From the IMG/VR virus record IMGVR_UViG_3300025122_000042, positions 1-41,717 of that record: DNA of 41,717 bases; one strand, written 5' to 3'. Below the pieces are notes generated by a model. The model worked only from the letters and a program-made list of their open reading frames with translations. It did no database searches and was not told the DNA's origin. A program made the translations under genes and the position numbers. Below are positions 8,073 through 16,122 of the stretch, piece after piece. The stretch comes from a virus. Positions within the stretch are counted from its first letter, which is position 1. Each line of letters begins with the position of its first letter.

Positions 8073-8100
8073 ATTATAGAGGATGATTCGGCCCTGTCAA
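8073..8100 (-). promoter_or_regulatory. Class 1 sigma-70-type promoter upstream of phoH
   Basis: The minus strand reads TTGACA, 16 bp, TATAAT: perfect consensus hexamers. An AT-rich patch lies about 15-20 bp upstream of the -35. It lies between the reductase stop and the phoH start. Confidence 0.88.
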
Positions 8101-8117
8101 GGTCGAAACAAGAAAAT

Positions 8118-10568
8118 TTACGTACATTTTGCCCAGCCACAGCCGGGGCAAGTCATACAGCCTTCTTGTCTGATTAGCTTTCCAGAACACTGTTCACACT
8201 CTTCGCCTTTTACCTCGGTCCCATCACCGATATATTTCTTTAGGGCTCTCGCAATACTCTTGGAGAATGAGTCCAAGCTACCATTAGACTTCTCTAGTTG
8301 ATGGACCAGGAAACTAATATCAGTACCATGACGTAAGGCAGTAGAACACATTCTTGTCACCACTTCTTCTTCATCAGAAGAGAAAGCACTTAGAGGAGAT
8401 AGCTCACTATCATCATCAAAGATAGCTTTGTATTGCTTACGCCCCTTCTTAACAACTTTGCCTGTCTTAATCTTCTTACCAATAACGCCATTCTTTCCTG
8501 CGAAAACTTCGTAGGGGTCTCCCTCATATAGACCAACTATAACAAAGTATGGTTGACCCTTGACAGAGATATGATAGACATCACAGTCTAACTCTTTTGG
8601 TCGAGGAGGAGCATTCGTTTTAGGGATACCCACCTTCTTTTCCAACAGGACTCCAGTTCGACAACCTTGACGGTATACCGTCATGCCCTTACAGCCAGAC
8701 TTCCATGCTTCCAAGTAGATTTCACCCACTGTCTCTTCCGACACATCCTCAGGGAGGTTTACAGTGCTAGAGATAGAGTGGTCTACGTGTCGCTGGGCAG
8801 CAGCCTGCAATCTTACTCTGTTAGTCCAATCAATATCCGGTGAACAAGCTCCATAGTATGGGGACTTGGTCACATCAGTCTCACCAGTTACCTTCTTCCA
8901 TAGTTCCACGCCAGGGTGGAAGACCTCAAACTCCATCCAGTGGTCACCGGACTCGTCCACAAAATCACTACGGAAACCGTCGTCGCCAGGGTTACCCTTC
9001 TTACGACGGATGAATGAGAGTTGGAACAAGGGTTCAATACCTGTTGTAGTACCGTGTTCCTTAAAACATTCCTCTCCAACCAAGACACGTAGCATAGCCA
9101 TCATGCTGGTAGTACCAGTTGGTGCAGTAGTAAGACATGCTATGTTACGCCTGCCGTACTTCTTCATATCCTTCCATAGCTCAGGGTCTTCCTTCTTGAT
9201 GCGCAATAAGAAAGGATTCTTCTTCTCTTTATTGTGGTCCCAAGACTTGAAAGGTCCAATCTCTTTAGCCATATCAACTGAGCTACGATAGACCGCAAGT
9301 TTAAGTTCACGATAAATCATCTCAGTCATACTGATAGATTCCTCAGTACCATACTTGATACCCATAGCAGCTAGCGTATCACCAAGTGCCGTGATACCAG
9401 TTCCGGTACGTCGCCCATTTACACAGGCTTTCTTAATCTCATTCCACGTATCAAGCTCTGCCTTCTTAGCATACATAGGTTCAGGGTCAGCCTTAATCTT
9501 ACGAATGATACGATTAACAGCCTCTAATTCGAGGTCAATAATATCGTCCATAATTCGCTGTGCTACCATAGTATCTTCACGGAATCGTTTGAAGTCAAAC
9601 TTAGCTTTGTCTGTGAAGTGATTCTCAACATACTGGAATAGGTTCATAACCAATAGGCGGCATGAGTCTAATACAGAGAGGGGAATCTCAGCACAGGGGT
9701 TAGTACAGATAGTCTTGAAGTCTTCGTAACAGTCTGCGGGACTCTCCTTTAGGACATTGTCCCAGAACAGTAATCCTGGCTCAGCCCTATCCCACGCATT
9801 ATGAACAGCGGCTTCCCATATATCTCTAGCCTTAACCTTAACGGAAACTTCTGGGTCTTTAGAATCAATGGGCCATCTTTGCTCATACTCTTCATCATTA
9901 TAGACAGCCTCTAAGAACTCATCAGTATACTGAACGCTGATATTAGCCCCAGTAACACTAGTGCCATCATTCTTTGCTGTAATAAAGGTTAGTATGTCGG
10001 GGTGATGTACGTTTAAGGTAAGTATTAACGCGCCCCTTCTACCTGCCTGACCAACTTCTCTAATTGAACTAGAGTAGCGTTCCATCCATGACCGCATCCC
10101 CGTACTTGTACGAGAAGAGTTATGGGTTGGGGAACCTGTGGGTCGTAGGTTATCAAGCGAGATACCAACACCACCTCGGCGTTTGGAAATCTGCACTATT
10201 TGTTCGTCAACCAACATGATTCCACCATAGGAATCTAAAGGTTTATGTAGGACAAAACAGTTGCTTAGGCTGACGAATTGTTCTTTGTTGCCAATACCAT
10301 GCATTGGACTCCCTTGCGGAATAATCTTTCCAAAACCATCTAGGTAATCAAAGATTTGTTGTTCGGTAAGGGGATTTTTAAATTTCTTCTTCTCAATCCT
10401 TGCGACCTCTTTAGCGATACGCGTATGCATATCTACAGGGGTCTTCTCCAATAGTTTATTTTCATTGTTTCTCAATAAGTACTTGTCTGTACAAGCCTTG
10501 GCCGACAAACTATTCCCAAAGTACTTTTCCGATTCGGCTACAGCATTCTCATACTTATGAGTTGTCAT
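8118..10568 (-). CDS. nrdJ: Ribonucleotide reductase, adenosylcobalamin-dependent (class II)
   Basis: It would reduce ribonucleotides to deoxyribonucleotides with vitamin B12 as radical source. The 816-residue protein shows FVSLSNCFVL near the first active-site Cys, RRGGVGISLDNLRPTG, the NPCAEIPL motif with another catalytic Cys, APTGTTSMMA, and a DCDVYHISVKG region like the TSCPD domain of NrdJ. It ends in a zinc ribbon (CEQC...CPGCGWAKC). No second subunit gene is nearby, as expected for class II. The ATG at 10568 overlaps the upstream small gene by 14 bp. Its mRNA probably starts at 11104 and passes through a structured leader. Confidence 0.93.
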   Translation of the reverse strand: MTTHKYENAVAESEKYFGNSLSAKACTDKYLLRNNENKLLEKTPVDMHTRIAKEVARIEKKKFKNPLTEQQIFDYLDGFGKIIPQGSPMHGIGNKEQFVSLSNCFVLHKPLDSYGGIMLVDEQIVQISKRRGGVGISLDNLRPTGSPTHNSSRTSTGMRSWMERYSSSIREVGQAGRRGALILTLNVHHPDILTFITAKNDGTSVTGANISVQYTDEFLEAVYNDEEYEQRWPIDSKDPEVSVKVKARDIWEAAVHNAWDRAEPGLLFWDNVLKESPADCYEDFKTICTNPCAEIPLSVLDSCRLLVMNLFQYVENHFTDKAKFDFKRFREDTMVAQRIMDDIIDLELEAVNRIIRKIKADPEPMYAKKAELDTWNEIKKACVNGRRTGTGITALGDTLAAMGIKYGTEESISMTEMIYRELKLAVYRSSVDMAKEIGPFKSWDHNKEKKNPFLLRIKKEDPELWKDMKKYGRRNIACLTTAPTGTTSMMAMLRVLVGEECFKEHGTTTGIEPLFQLSFIRRKKGNPGDDGFRSDFVDESGDHWMEFEVFHPGVELWKKVTGETDVTKSPYYGACSPDIDWTNRVRLQAAAQRHVDHSISSTVNLPEDVSEETVGEIYLEAWKSGCKGMTVYRQGCRTGVLLEKKVGIPKTNAPPRPKELDCDVYHISVKGQPYFVIVGLYEGDPYEVFAGKNGVIGKKIKTGKVVKKGRKQYKAIFDDDSELSPLSAFSSDEEEVVTRMCSTALRHGTDISFLVHQLEKSNGSLDSFSKSIARALKKYIGDGTEVKGEECEQCSGKLIRQEGCMTCPGCGWAKCT

Positions 10569-10890
10569 TATTATCTCTTGCCTCTTGCTTCTTCTCCGCA
10601 TATTTAGCCACTTCCTTTGCTAGATTGTCTGCCTCTTTACCTTTTGGCAAGACTTCCTTATAGCGTTGATTTCCTTGCTTCTTTTTGAAGTTGGGCTTTC
10701 GTTTCTTATTAGAGCGACCTGGGCCATTATTATTTGTCCAGGTTCGCCACACCTTAAATCCATCACCCTTTACTACTTTTCTCTCACCCATAATTTCTCC
10801 TTGGGAGTTCTTAGGATAGAAAGACAGTTCGATTGGGAGTCTGTCATTGAGTTTCTTTAGCTCATCTTCGTTCTGGTTATTTAGTTCCAT
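10555..10890 (-). CDS. Hypothetical basic protein in the reductase operon
   Basis: A 111-residue protein with a short acidic start, a beta-like middle (IELSFYPKNSQGEIMGERKV) and a Lys/Asn/Gly-rich basic second half. No family recognised. The ATG at 10890 has an AAAGGAAA site just after a terminator-like hairpin. Its stop overlaps the nrdJ start by 14 bp, so the two are translated together. The longer frame up to 11022 crosses the hairpin and is not believed. Confidence 0.6.
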   Translation of the reverse strand: MELNNQNEDELKKLNDRLPIELSFYPKNSQGEIMGERKVVKGDGFKVWRTWTNNNGPGRSNKKRKPNFKKKQGNQRYKEVLPKGKEADNLAKEVAKYAEKKQEARDNNDNS

Positions 10891-10910
10891 AATATTTCCT
10901 TTCCAGACGT

Positions 10911-10943
10911 AAAAAAGACCCGCCACATTACTGTGACAGGTCT
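10911..10943 (-). terminator. Terminator or attenuator before the reductase operon
   Basis: On the minus strand AGACCTGTCACA pairs fully (two G-U) with TGTGGCGGGTCT around GTAA, followed by TTTTTT. It lies about 20 bp before the ATG at 10890 and about 160 nt after the promoter motif at 11104. This could end a small RNA or attenuate the operon. Confidence 0.8.
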
Positions 10944-11103
10944 GTAAATTTTGAAGCGACACTGTTGAGATAACCTGCTGTGCAATCTCGGTTAGTAAAA
11001 CATCTTTAATAGTCTGTTGCACTCATCGGTCATAGTAAGGTTGGAGTGGTGTCGCTTTAACGTGAGAAGTGAATCTCTGCTCTTTATGCTCCAACTCTAA
11101 TCT
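10944..11103 (-). ncRNA. Candidate structured leader / small RNA upstream of nrdJ operon
   Basis: About 160 nt with no credible gene between a class 2 promoter and a terminator hairpin. GTTGGAG near the 5' end can pair with CTCCAAC about 50 nt on. AAGCGACAC can pair with GTGTCGCTT about 85 nt further. These two helices overlap in position and could be alternatives. GAGAT..ATCTC forms another. The layout (promoter, alternative folds, terminator, coding operon) is that of a regulatory leader. No known riboswitch core, including a cobalamin box, was recognised. Confidence 0.5.
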
Positions 11104-11114
11104 TATTATACACC
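11104..11114 (-). promoter_or_regulatory. Class 2 promoter motif GGTGTATAATA
   Basis: The minus strand reads GGTGTATAATA upstream of the structured leader of the reductase operon. No -35 is evident. Confidence 0.65.
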
Positions 11115-11130
11115 GCCTTACTACATAAGT

Positions 11131-11154
11131 AAAGTGGTGGTCACTTTGTTTTTT
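11131..11154 (+). terminator. Terminator-like hairpin on the plus strand
   Basis: AAAGTG-GTGGT-CACTTT is followed by GTTTTTT on the plus strand. There is no U-tract on the minus strand. It could stop antisense transcription or simply be a hairpin between the dCMP deaminase gene and the next promoter. Confidence 0.35.
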
Positions 11155-11605
11155 AAATTAATTCCTCATAGGACACGCCGCACTCGTCAAACATAGACTT
11201 AGCCAGCTTATTAGACTCATCCCACCTAGTATTAGGCATCCTATACTTCCCATAGGTTGAACTTGGAGAAATCACCCTGGTTATACCACTCTGTATAATA
11301 AAACCCGCACATATAGAGCAGGGAAAAAGAGGGTAGGTAAATATTGTGTACCCTATCAATGATTCATTAGCAAAAAGAATTGCGTTTTGCTCTGCATGAA
11401 CCATCAACTTTAACTTCATCTCTCTATCTAAGTATCTTTCTTTTGTGTCCTCTACGCCTTGTGGAAACCCATTGAACCCTAAGGAAGCGATGCTTTTATT
11501 AGGTCTTACTATTACTGAACCAACTTGGGTAGATGGGTCTTGTGACCATTCAGACACATGCTTGGCTAGTTCTATAAATCTCTTCTTCCATTTGTGGTCT
11601 ACCAT
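11153..11605 (-). CDS. Deoxycytidylate (dCMP) deaminase-like enzyme
   Basis: It would convert dCMP to dUMP, the substrate of the thymidylate synthase encoded at 16123. The 150-residue protein has the zinc and catalytic motif HAE at residues 70-72 and the second zinc motif PCSIC (Cys 96 and 99), in the usual cytidine/deoxycytidylate deaminase fold order. The N-terminus (QDPSTQVGSVIV) is typical of the family. The ATG at 11605 overlaps the stop of the secreted-protein gene. Together with nrdJ, thyA and dUTPase it forms a dTTP supply pathway. Confidence 0.88.
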   Translation of the reverse strand: MVDHKWKKRFIELAKHVSEWSQDPSTQVGSVIVRPNKSIASLGFNGFPQGVEDTKERYLDREMKLKLMVHAEQNAILFANESLIGYTIFTYPLFPCSICAGFIIQSGITRVISPSSTYGKYRMPNTRWDESNKLAKSMFDECGVSYEELI

Positions 11606-12117
11606 GTTTTTTTCAACTCCACCAATGTTCCCTTAAATATAACTATGCCATCTACTGCTTTATTTAGGAAGCCAAAGGGGTTTTTCTCAAGAAGAGGTTC
11701 TTTTATTCTAGGTTTGATTAGGTTTCTTCTATGTTCTTTGGGGAAATGCTCTCGCTCTAGAATCTCTGGGTCATGCTGGGTCCACGTCTCTCTAACCTGC
11801 TTGCTTCTTACTCTTCGCAGAGTATGCCCGTCCATCCAAATACATTCATACCTATTTGTTTGATAGTTATAGGTTGGAAGTTGATTGTTATGCTTTATTA
11901 ATCTCCATGCAATTACTTGATAGCGATTATCAGGATAGGACTCCCACTGATAAAAGATTGCTTGGTCGAATACTAATCTGCCTTCATCATCATAGAAGTG
12001 ATTAGTCTCTATAAGGTCTACGCTTTCCGTAACAACAAGGTTATCTACATGAATTGTATCCAAACCATAGGAGATGGCGCAACTCAACAAGACAGTAAGG
12101 AAAACAAGAAACTTCAT
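11599..12117 (-). CDS. Hypothetical secreted protein with signal peptide
   Basis: A 172-residue protein starting MKFLVFLTVLLSCAISYG, a clear signal peptide with likely cleavage after about residue 18. The mature part carries DDEGRLVFDQAIFYQW and other beta-rich stretches, then a basic C-terminus. No family recognised. A strong GGGAG site precedes the ATG, and the class 1 promoter at 12157-12184 lies just upstream, so it is probably an early gene. Export suggests an envelope function such as superinfection exclusion, which is speculation. Confidence 0.65.
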   Translation of the reverse strand: MKFLVFLTVLLSCAISYGLDTIHVDNLVVTESVDLIETNHFYDDEGRLVFDQAIFYQWESYPDNRYQVIAWRLIKHNNQLPTYNYQTNRYECIWMDGHTLRRVRSKQVRETWTQHDPEILEREHFPKEHRRNLIKPRIKEPLLEKNPFGFLNKAVDGIVIFKGTLVELKKTW

Positions 12118-12156
12118 AGATTAACTCCCTTTTGAGAATCTGGTTTCAACACTTTT

Positions 12157-12184
12157 ATTATAGAGGATAAAGCGATTTTGTCAA
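12157..12184 (-). promoter_or_regulatory. Class 1 sigma-70-type promoter
   Basis: TTGACA, 16 bp, TATAAT on the minus strand, with the same ATCC-N-C just before the -10 as other class 1 sites. It drives the secreted-protein and dCMP deaminase genes. It overlaps the stop of the amidase gene. Confidence 0.88.
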
Positions 12185-12861
12185 GGTTCGAGCGTAAAAA
12201 GATAAGAAAGTCTCGCTGAACGAGCCACGTCCCCTGGCTCTGTCCACTCGTCGGACTTGTTATTGATAAGGTCAAAGCCGTTTTTATTAAAGCAATAGGC
12301 GACAGCAGTACTGCATACTGGATAGATTATGTCCCCGCTCTCATCATCTTGTAGACTTTCTACATCTGTAAACAACCTGAAGCCTGCCATGCTTTGTTTG
12401 GCTAACCACCAGATTCTTCTCCAACCATAAGGAAGACCCGTAAGTTTCCTCATTGTGTCTGTTACGTCTTTATGAACAAGAAATGTTCGTTCTAACTTAA
12501 GGTCTTCTTTTTCTTCGTCAAAAACCCACTTAGTACAATAAGGTATAGGACGATACACATCAATACAACCAGGATACTTATTAACTTCCCGGCTTAAATT
12601 AACGGCACGCCCACTACCAGCAGCATTAGAGTTGAACAGCCCTGCTATAGGGCTGCCCTCCCTAAACTCTACACATTCAAGAATACCATCAGGGGTATTA
12701 GCACGCCCATTAATCCATGAGGCCATAGCCACATGGGTGTACGTACTCTTACCACTTCGGCTTAAAAAATAACTAGCCCAACCAGAACCTCTAAATAATA
12801 GAACATCAGCCTCATTAACAAGAACTTTTCCTTGAGAATAAGGGATTAAAACTCGCTCCAT
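12181..12861 (-). CDS. Permuted papain-like (YiiX/YebB-type) amidase or peptidase
   Basis: The 226-residue protein has the circularly permuted NlpC/P60 layout. DVLLFRGSGWASYFLSRSG and THVAMASW lie near the N-terminus, providing the catalytic His (about residue 43). VCSTAVAYCF lies near residue 190, providing the Cys nucleophile. EPGDVARS follows. Such enzymes cleave amide bonds in peptides, lipids or cell-wall stems. Paired with a small membrane coiled-coil protein just upstream (47-bp overlap), it could act in lysis or wall remodelling. The exact substrate is unknown. Confidence 0.7.
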   Translation of the reverse strand: MERVLIPYSQGKVLVNEADVLLFRGSGWASYFLSRSGKSTYTHVAMASWINGRANTPDGILECVEFREGSPIAGLFNSNAAGSGRAVNLSREVNKYPGCIDVYRPIPYCTKWVFDEEKEDLKLERTFLVHKDVTDTMRKLTGLPYGWRRIWWLAKQSMAGFRLFTDVESLQDDESGDIIYPVCSTAVAYCFNKNGFDLINNKSDEWTEPGDVARSARLSYLFTLEP

Positions 12862-13189
12862 TGAATCTAACCTCTTTGTGTTTGTTTGCTTCTCGACTAG
12901 CTTTTTCGATTTGCTCTTTCAAATAGATTAGGGTTTGATTTAACGCTGCGTTGGAAACCCTAAACTCATTGATAGCATCAGTATTCTGACCAATTAATTT
13001 CTCAAACTTCTCTTCTCGCTTAAGATATAAGTCTAACTTATTGTCTATCATATGCATTTTTTCTTCAGCTATTACATTGGCTTCTGCTCTGGTAATGTAG
13101 TTCCTTCCCATCATCATCCAAAAACCAGTCATACTTATAACAATTGTAATCATGACAGTTGCTATATACTCTATATACTTTTTGTCCAT
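12815..13189 (-). CDS. Small membrane protein with coiled coil
   Basis: A 124-residue protein with one hydrophobic segment near the N-terminus (residues 8-27, IATVMITIVISMTGFWMMMG). A long Glu/Lys-rich coiled-coil helix follows to about residue 110. This N-in, long-helix layout resembles holin- or spanin-associated proteins. It overlaps the amidase gene by 47 bp, suggesting a joint function, perhaps in lysis. No family recognised. Confidence 0.6.
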   Translation of the reverse strand: MDKKYIEYIATVMITIVISMTGFWMMMGRNYITRAEANVIAEEKMHMIDNKLDLYLKREEKFEKLIGQNTDAINEFRVSNAALNQTLIYLKEQIEKASREANKHKEVRFNGASFNPLFSRKSSC

Positions 13190-13217
13190 AGTTGCGCTCT
13201 CTTAGGTATGGATAGAT

Positions 13218-13260
13218 AAAAAAAGAAGGTCTGCCTAGTTTTCTCTACTAGGACAGACCT
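13218..13260 (-). terminator. Strong terminator after the virion-type protein gene
   Basis: On the minus strand AGGTCTG-T-CCTAGT pairs with ACTAGG-C-AGACCT, a stem of about 13 bp, followed by TCTTTTTTT. It lies 10 bp after the stop of the gene at 13272. Confidence 0.9.
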
Positions 13261-13271
13261 CTTAAATTAGA

Positions 13272-14159
13272 TTATCCAGTCTTAGCGACATAGTCATCAA
13301 GTTGGACACCGTCTGTGGATGCTGTTCCAGCAGTCTGTGCTCCACTCTGACGATAAACCAGTTCACCTGGGATAGCGCGAGTAGGTTGAGCTGCATGGTC
13401 AGCAGTACCATCAGTAACGGTAGAGCCAGCGACATTTCCAACGCTGCTATTAGTAGCTGTTGGGGCAGTAGTGAACGTAGCACTGTACTCATCCCAATAA
13501 CCAGCACGGATAGCAGTAGCAACACCGTCGTGACGGAATGCGGTTTCTACTTTATGAATAGAACGACGAATCGCATAGTCAGAACCACCACTCCTAAGAA
13601 TGTTGCTTGCAGTACCACGAAGAGTCATACCACTAATACGGCGAGTAATATATTGGCCTGCGGTCATCGTAGCGAAGTCGCCTTGAACAGTACCGTAAGT
13701 CAATGTACCAGCGCCCGTGGAGTATGGCTTGTCTGTGATGATGCTGTTAGCATCAGGAACACTAACGACTCGTTGTGGTCCACTTAGGATGCCGTTTGTA
13801 TCCAAGACGACGATACCATCACCAACGGACAGGCCGTGAGAAGTTTTAGTATAGTCAACTAGACCATTCGCATCAGCAGCGGAAGTTAGAGAAGTTGTTC
13901 CAGATACGTCGGCTCCTTGAACGCCCTGACGAGCAGAGACAAGTACTTGAGAACCGAAGATAGTACGTCCACCGTCACCCATATCAATACGAGTCATGCC
14001 TGCACTTGTAGTGCTTGCGGATGTACCTAAGTTTGTAGCCCTACCAACATTAAGGGTAGGTTGTGTCGAACTCGTAGTAGCGGTAGCTGATGTATCGAAA
14101 TAATCGTTACCTGCTGCTGGGTTGACAATCTTGAAAGCTGTGATGTTTTTTGTAGCCAT
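13272..14159 (-). CDS. Virion-type structural protein (Ala/Gly/Ser/Thr-rich)
   Basis: A 295-residue protein rich in small residues (about half A, G, S, T) with almost no Cys. It has beta-like repeats and the KTSHGLSVGDGIVVLDTNG element often seen in phage tail or capsid accessory proteins. It is a single-gene unit with its own class 2 promoter about 75 bp upstream, an AAAGG site and a strong terminator. That is the pattern of an abundant late product. It shares GVQG-type strands with the small protein at 28088. The exact position in the virion is unknown. Confidence 0.65.
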   Translation of the reverse strand: MATKNITAFKIVNPAAGNDYFDTSATATTSSTQPTLNVGRATNLGTSASTTSAGMTRIDMGDGGRTIFGSQVLVSARQGVQGADVSGTTSLTSAADANGLVDYTKTSHGLSVGDGIVVLDTNGILSGPQRVVSVPDANSIITDKPYSTGAGTLTYGTVQGDFATMTAGQYITRRISGMTLRGTASNILRSGGSDYAIRRSIHKVETAFRHDGVATAIRAGYWDEYSATFTTAPTATNSSVGNVAGSTVTDGTADHAAQPTRAIPGELVYRQSGAQTAGTASTDGVQLDDYVAKTG

Positions 14160-14235
14160 TTGAATTTACCTTTATATTGCTACTAACACCTATCCTGTGT
14201 AATTCCTATAATCAAATCCTTATTCTTCTTCATTC

Positions 14236-14246
14236 TATTATACACC
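14236..14246 (-). promoter_or_regulatory. Class 2 promoter motif GGTGTATAATA
   Basis: The minus strand reads GGTGTATAATA at the 3' end of the DeoC-like gene. It leads into the virion-type gene at 14159 with a leader of about 70 nt. Confidence 0.7.
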
Positions 14247-14879
14247 GAAAATATTTTGAACCAGTGGAATGGACGTAAATCTAATTCCATAAATACCAGC
14301 CTTTTTAGCTATTTCATACTGTTCTTTGGTAAAAATCCCACCATTCATTATGATTTTAAGGTTATTTCTTTGAGTCATACCTCTAGAGGCCATAAGACTA
14401 TCGGTAAAATTATCTACCCTAAGCCCTGTTGCAGGAAGAACGTATTCAACCCCTATTAGCTCTAGCATATCCAGCGTGTCAAGAAATAGCTTAGAATTAT
14501 CATATATTCTATATTCTAGCATGATTCTGAGGGCGGCTCTATTCTCATAGCATATCTTTTGACATGTCTCAATATCATCGAGCATGGCCTCAAGCCTCTT
14601 ATTCACCACCATCGTATGGTTCAGAACCAAATCAACCGTATTGGCTCCTTTTCTGAGTGCTGAAAGCACAGCATGTTCCCGTATTTTGGTATCCATAGTC
14701 CCATAAGGATAGTCTATAGGCGCCGCTAATACCATGTCTGGAACATACTGTCTTGCCTCGGTGATATAGGGCGGTAGAACCACTACTCCGTTTAGGGCTA
14801 GTTCGCTCGCTGCAAAAACATGTTTTCTTGTGTCATCTGCTGTAGAGGTTTTGTCTAAGCAGGCTAATTCTACATACAT
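14238..14879 (-). CDS. DeoC-like (deoxyribose-phosphate aldolase fold) protein lacking catalytic lysines
   Basis: The 213-residue protein follows the DeoC pattern: IDYPYGTMDTKIREHAVLSA, then the conserved Asp region NTVDLVLNH (D83), then LRIMLEYR with the family's Glu. Where DeoC has the Schiff-base lysine (FIKTSTG) this protein has YVLPATG (146-152). The second catalytic lysine (KPAGG) is replaced in IIMNGG. It therefore probably cannot perform the aldol reaction and may bind a nucleoside phosphate or have a new role. The ATG overlaps the clpP-like stop (TAAATG) with a GAGGAA site. Confidence 0.7.
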   Translation of the reverse strand: MYVELACLDKTSTADDTRKHVFAASELALNGVVVLPPYITEARQYVPDMVLAAPIDYPYGTMDTKIREHAVLSALRKGANTVDLVLNHTMVVNKRLEAMLDDIETCQKICYENRAALRIMLEYRIYDNSKLFLDTLDMLELIGVEYVLPATGLRVDNFTDSLMASRGMTQRNNLKIIMNGGIFTKEQYEIAKKAGIYGIRFTSIPLVQNIFGV

Positions 14880-15560
14880 TTATTCCTCGTGCCTTAATAA
14901 TACTTCGATGTTCTCATAGTTCTCATCTCCAAGAACAGCATCTGCAAATCCATATTCCACAGCGCTCCTTGAGTTTAAGTACCATTCTTGTTTGAGGTCC
15001 ATCTTTGTTTGTAGTTGTTTGCGAATCCAGTTGTCTGTCTTACCTTTCCATTTCTCACCCTTCTTGGTCTTCTCAAGATAGATGTCAATCATGGTCTTGT
15101 TGTCTTTCTTTAGCTGTTCAGCTACAGATAAGAAACCTTTGGTTGTTCCATCGGCACCCATCTGCCCTTCGTGAATCATAAACTCACAGTTAGGCATCAG
15201 GACGCGATAGTCAGCCGCTTGAAAGATAAGGCTACTCATTGAGCCTGCATGTCCATAAGCAAGGACAGTGATAGAGGATGAACATGACTTAATAGCATCA
15301 TACATTGCCATTCCATAGTTCCAGTCTCCACCAACCGTAATTTGGTGAATTAGGATGGGTTCGGTAGGAGACATATGAAATAGAATGTTTAGGTTCTTTA
15401 CTAACCTAGTACACATCCTAAAGTCAACACCCTCCTCCTCTTCTTGAAAGGCAGAGTGCATGTATATCTCACGAGACTCATAGTTTATAGAGTGGTCGTG
15501 TATGTCAGATATTAGTTGGCTTTTTTCCTGTAGAGTTCGCCCGTTAAGTTTAGTTGGCAT
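14880..15560 (-). CDS. clpP: ClpP-like serine protease
   Basis: The 226-residue protein matches the ClpP peptidase fold. The nucleophile Ser lies in YGHAGSMSS (about S107), the catalytic His in FMIHEG (H130), and SRSAVEYGFADAVL matches the conserved C-terminal element. The acidic triad member aligns with a Glu (E192, QEWYLNS) where ClpP has Asp. It could work in capsid maturation or degrade host proteins with a host Clp ATPase; no ATPase gene is nearby. The ATG at 15560 has a GAGAG site inside the previous gene. Confidence 0.82.
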   Translation of the reverse strand: MPTKLNGRTLQEKSQLISDIHDHSINYESREIYMHSAFQEEEEGVDFRMCTRLVKNLNILFHMSPTEPILIHQITVGGDWNYGMAMYDAIKSCSSSITVLAYGHAGSMSSLIFQAADYRVLMPNCEFMIHEGQMGADGTTKGFLSVAEQLKKDNKTMIDIYLEKTKKGEKWKGKTDNWIRKQLQTKMDLKQEWYLNSRSAVEYGFADAVLGDENYENIEVLLRHEE

Positions 15561-16114
15561 TTTTTACTCTCTTTGTGTTCAAGGTATGCGGCCATTCTTC
15601 TATTAATCCTGTCCATTACTTCACGGTCCTTAAACAACTTACCTATGCTAATGCGGAATCTGTATCTGGTATAGATAGTTAGTATTTCTACTCCTTCTAC
15701 ATCGTCTAGAATAGAGACCATCTTTCTGGTAATTGGAAAGTTGGTTACAGCTAACCAGAAGTTGAATACAGTACTAGGTTTACTCTCTTCGGTTAGTGGG
15801 ATAATACCAAGCGGAGTATTTAAGATTCGGATATTTCTACCTAAGTCGATAGGCATACCTACCTCTTCGATATTATCTTCGTCAAATTCCATCTCAGCAC
15901 CACCAGGACTAAAAGCCCCAGGCCATTCATGCTCTTCCCAGTTGTCACCATAGGGGTCAACCCATTTCTCCCAAGCAATGAATCTCTTATCATCTGTTCT
16001 AGTATGTGCTTCATCAGCAGTTATAGCTTCAAAGTTATCTCCGATAGCCATAGAAGCAGACTTATGCGCTCTCTTGATTATTTCTTGGGGTGATGTTTTC
16101 TTTTTTTTAGACAT
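15512..16114 (-). CDS. Hypothetical protein
   Basis: A 200-residue protein with a lysine-rich N-terminus, an acidic stretch (about 45-85, WEEHEWPGAF...DEDNIEEV) and a mixed C-terminal half containing ILTIYTRYRFRISIGKLF. No family recognised. The ATG at 16114 has a GAGGAA site. It overlaps thyA upstream by 9 bp stop-to-start and the ClpP-like gene downstream by 49 bp. Confidence 0.65.
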   Translation of the reverse strand: MSKKKKTSPQEIIKRAHKSASMAIGDNFEAITADEAHTRTDDKRFIAWEKWVDPYGDNWEEHEWPGAFSPGGAEMEFDEDNIEEVGMPIDLGRNIRILNTPLGIIPLTEESKPSTVFNFWLAVTNFPITRKMVSILDDVEGVEILTIYTRYRFRISIGKLFKDREVMDRINRRMAAYLEHKESKKCQLNLTGELYRKKAN

Positions 16115-16122
16115 ATTATTCC

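Noticed and set aside
10891-11103. Cobalamin riboswitch before nrdJ
   Set aside because: B12 control would make sense, but no recognisable B12 box (GCCACTG-like) is present.
13302-13787. Plus-strand open frame opposite the virion-type gene
   Set aside because: Cys/Ser/Thr-rich shadow of the minus-strand gene, without signals.
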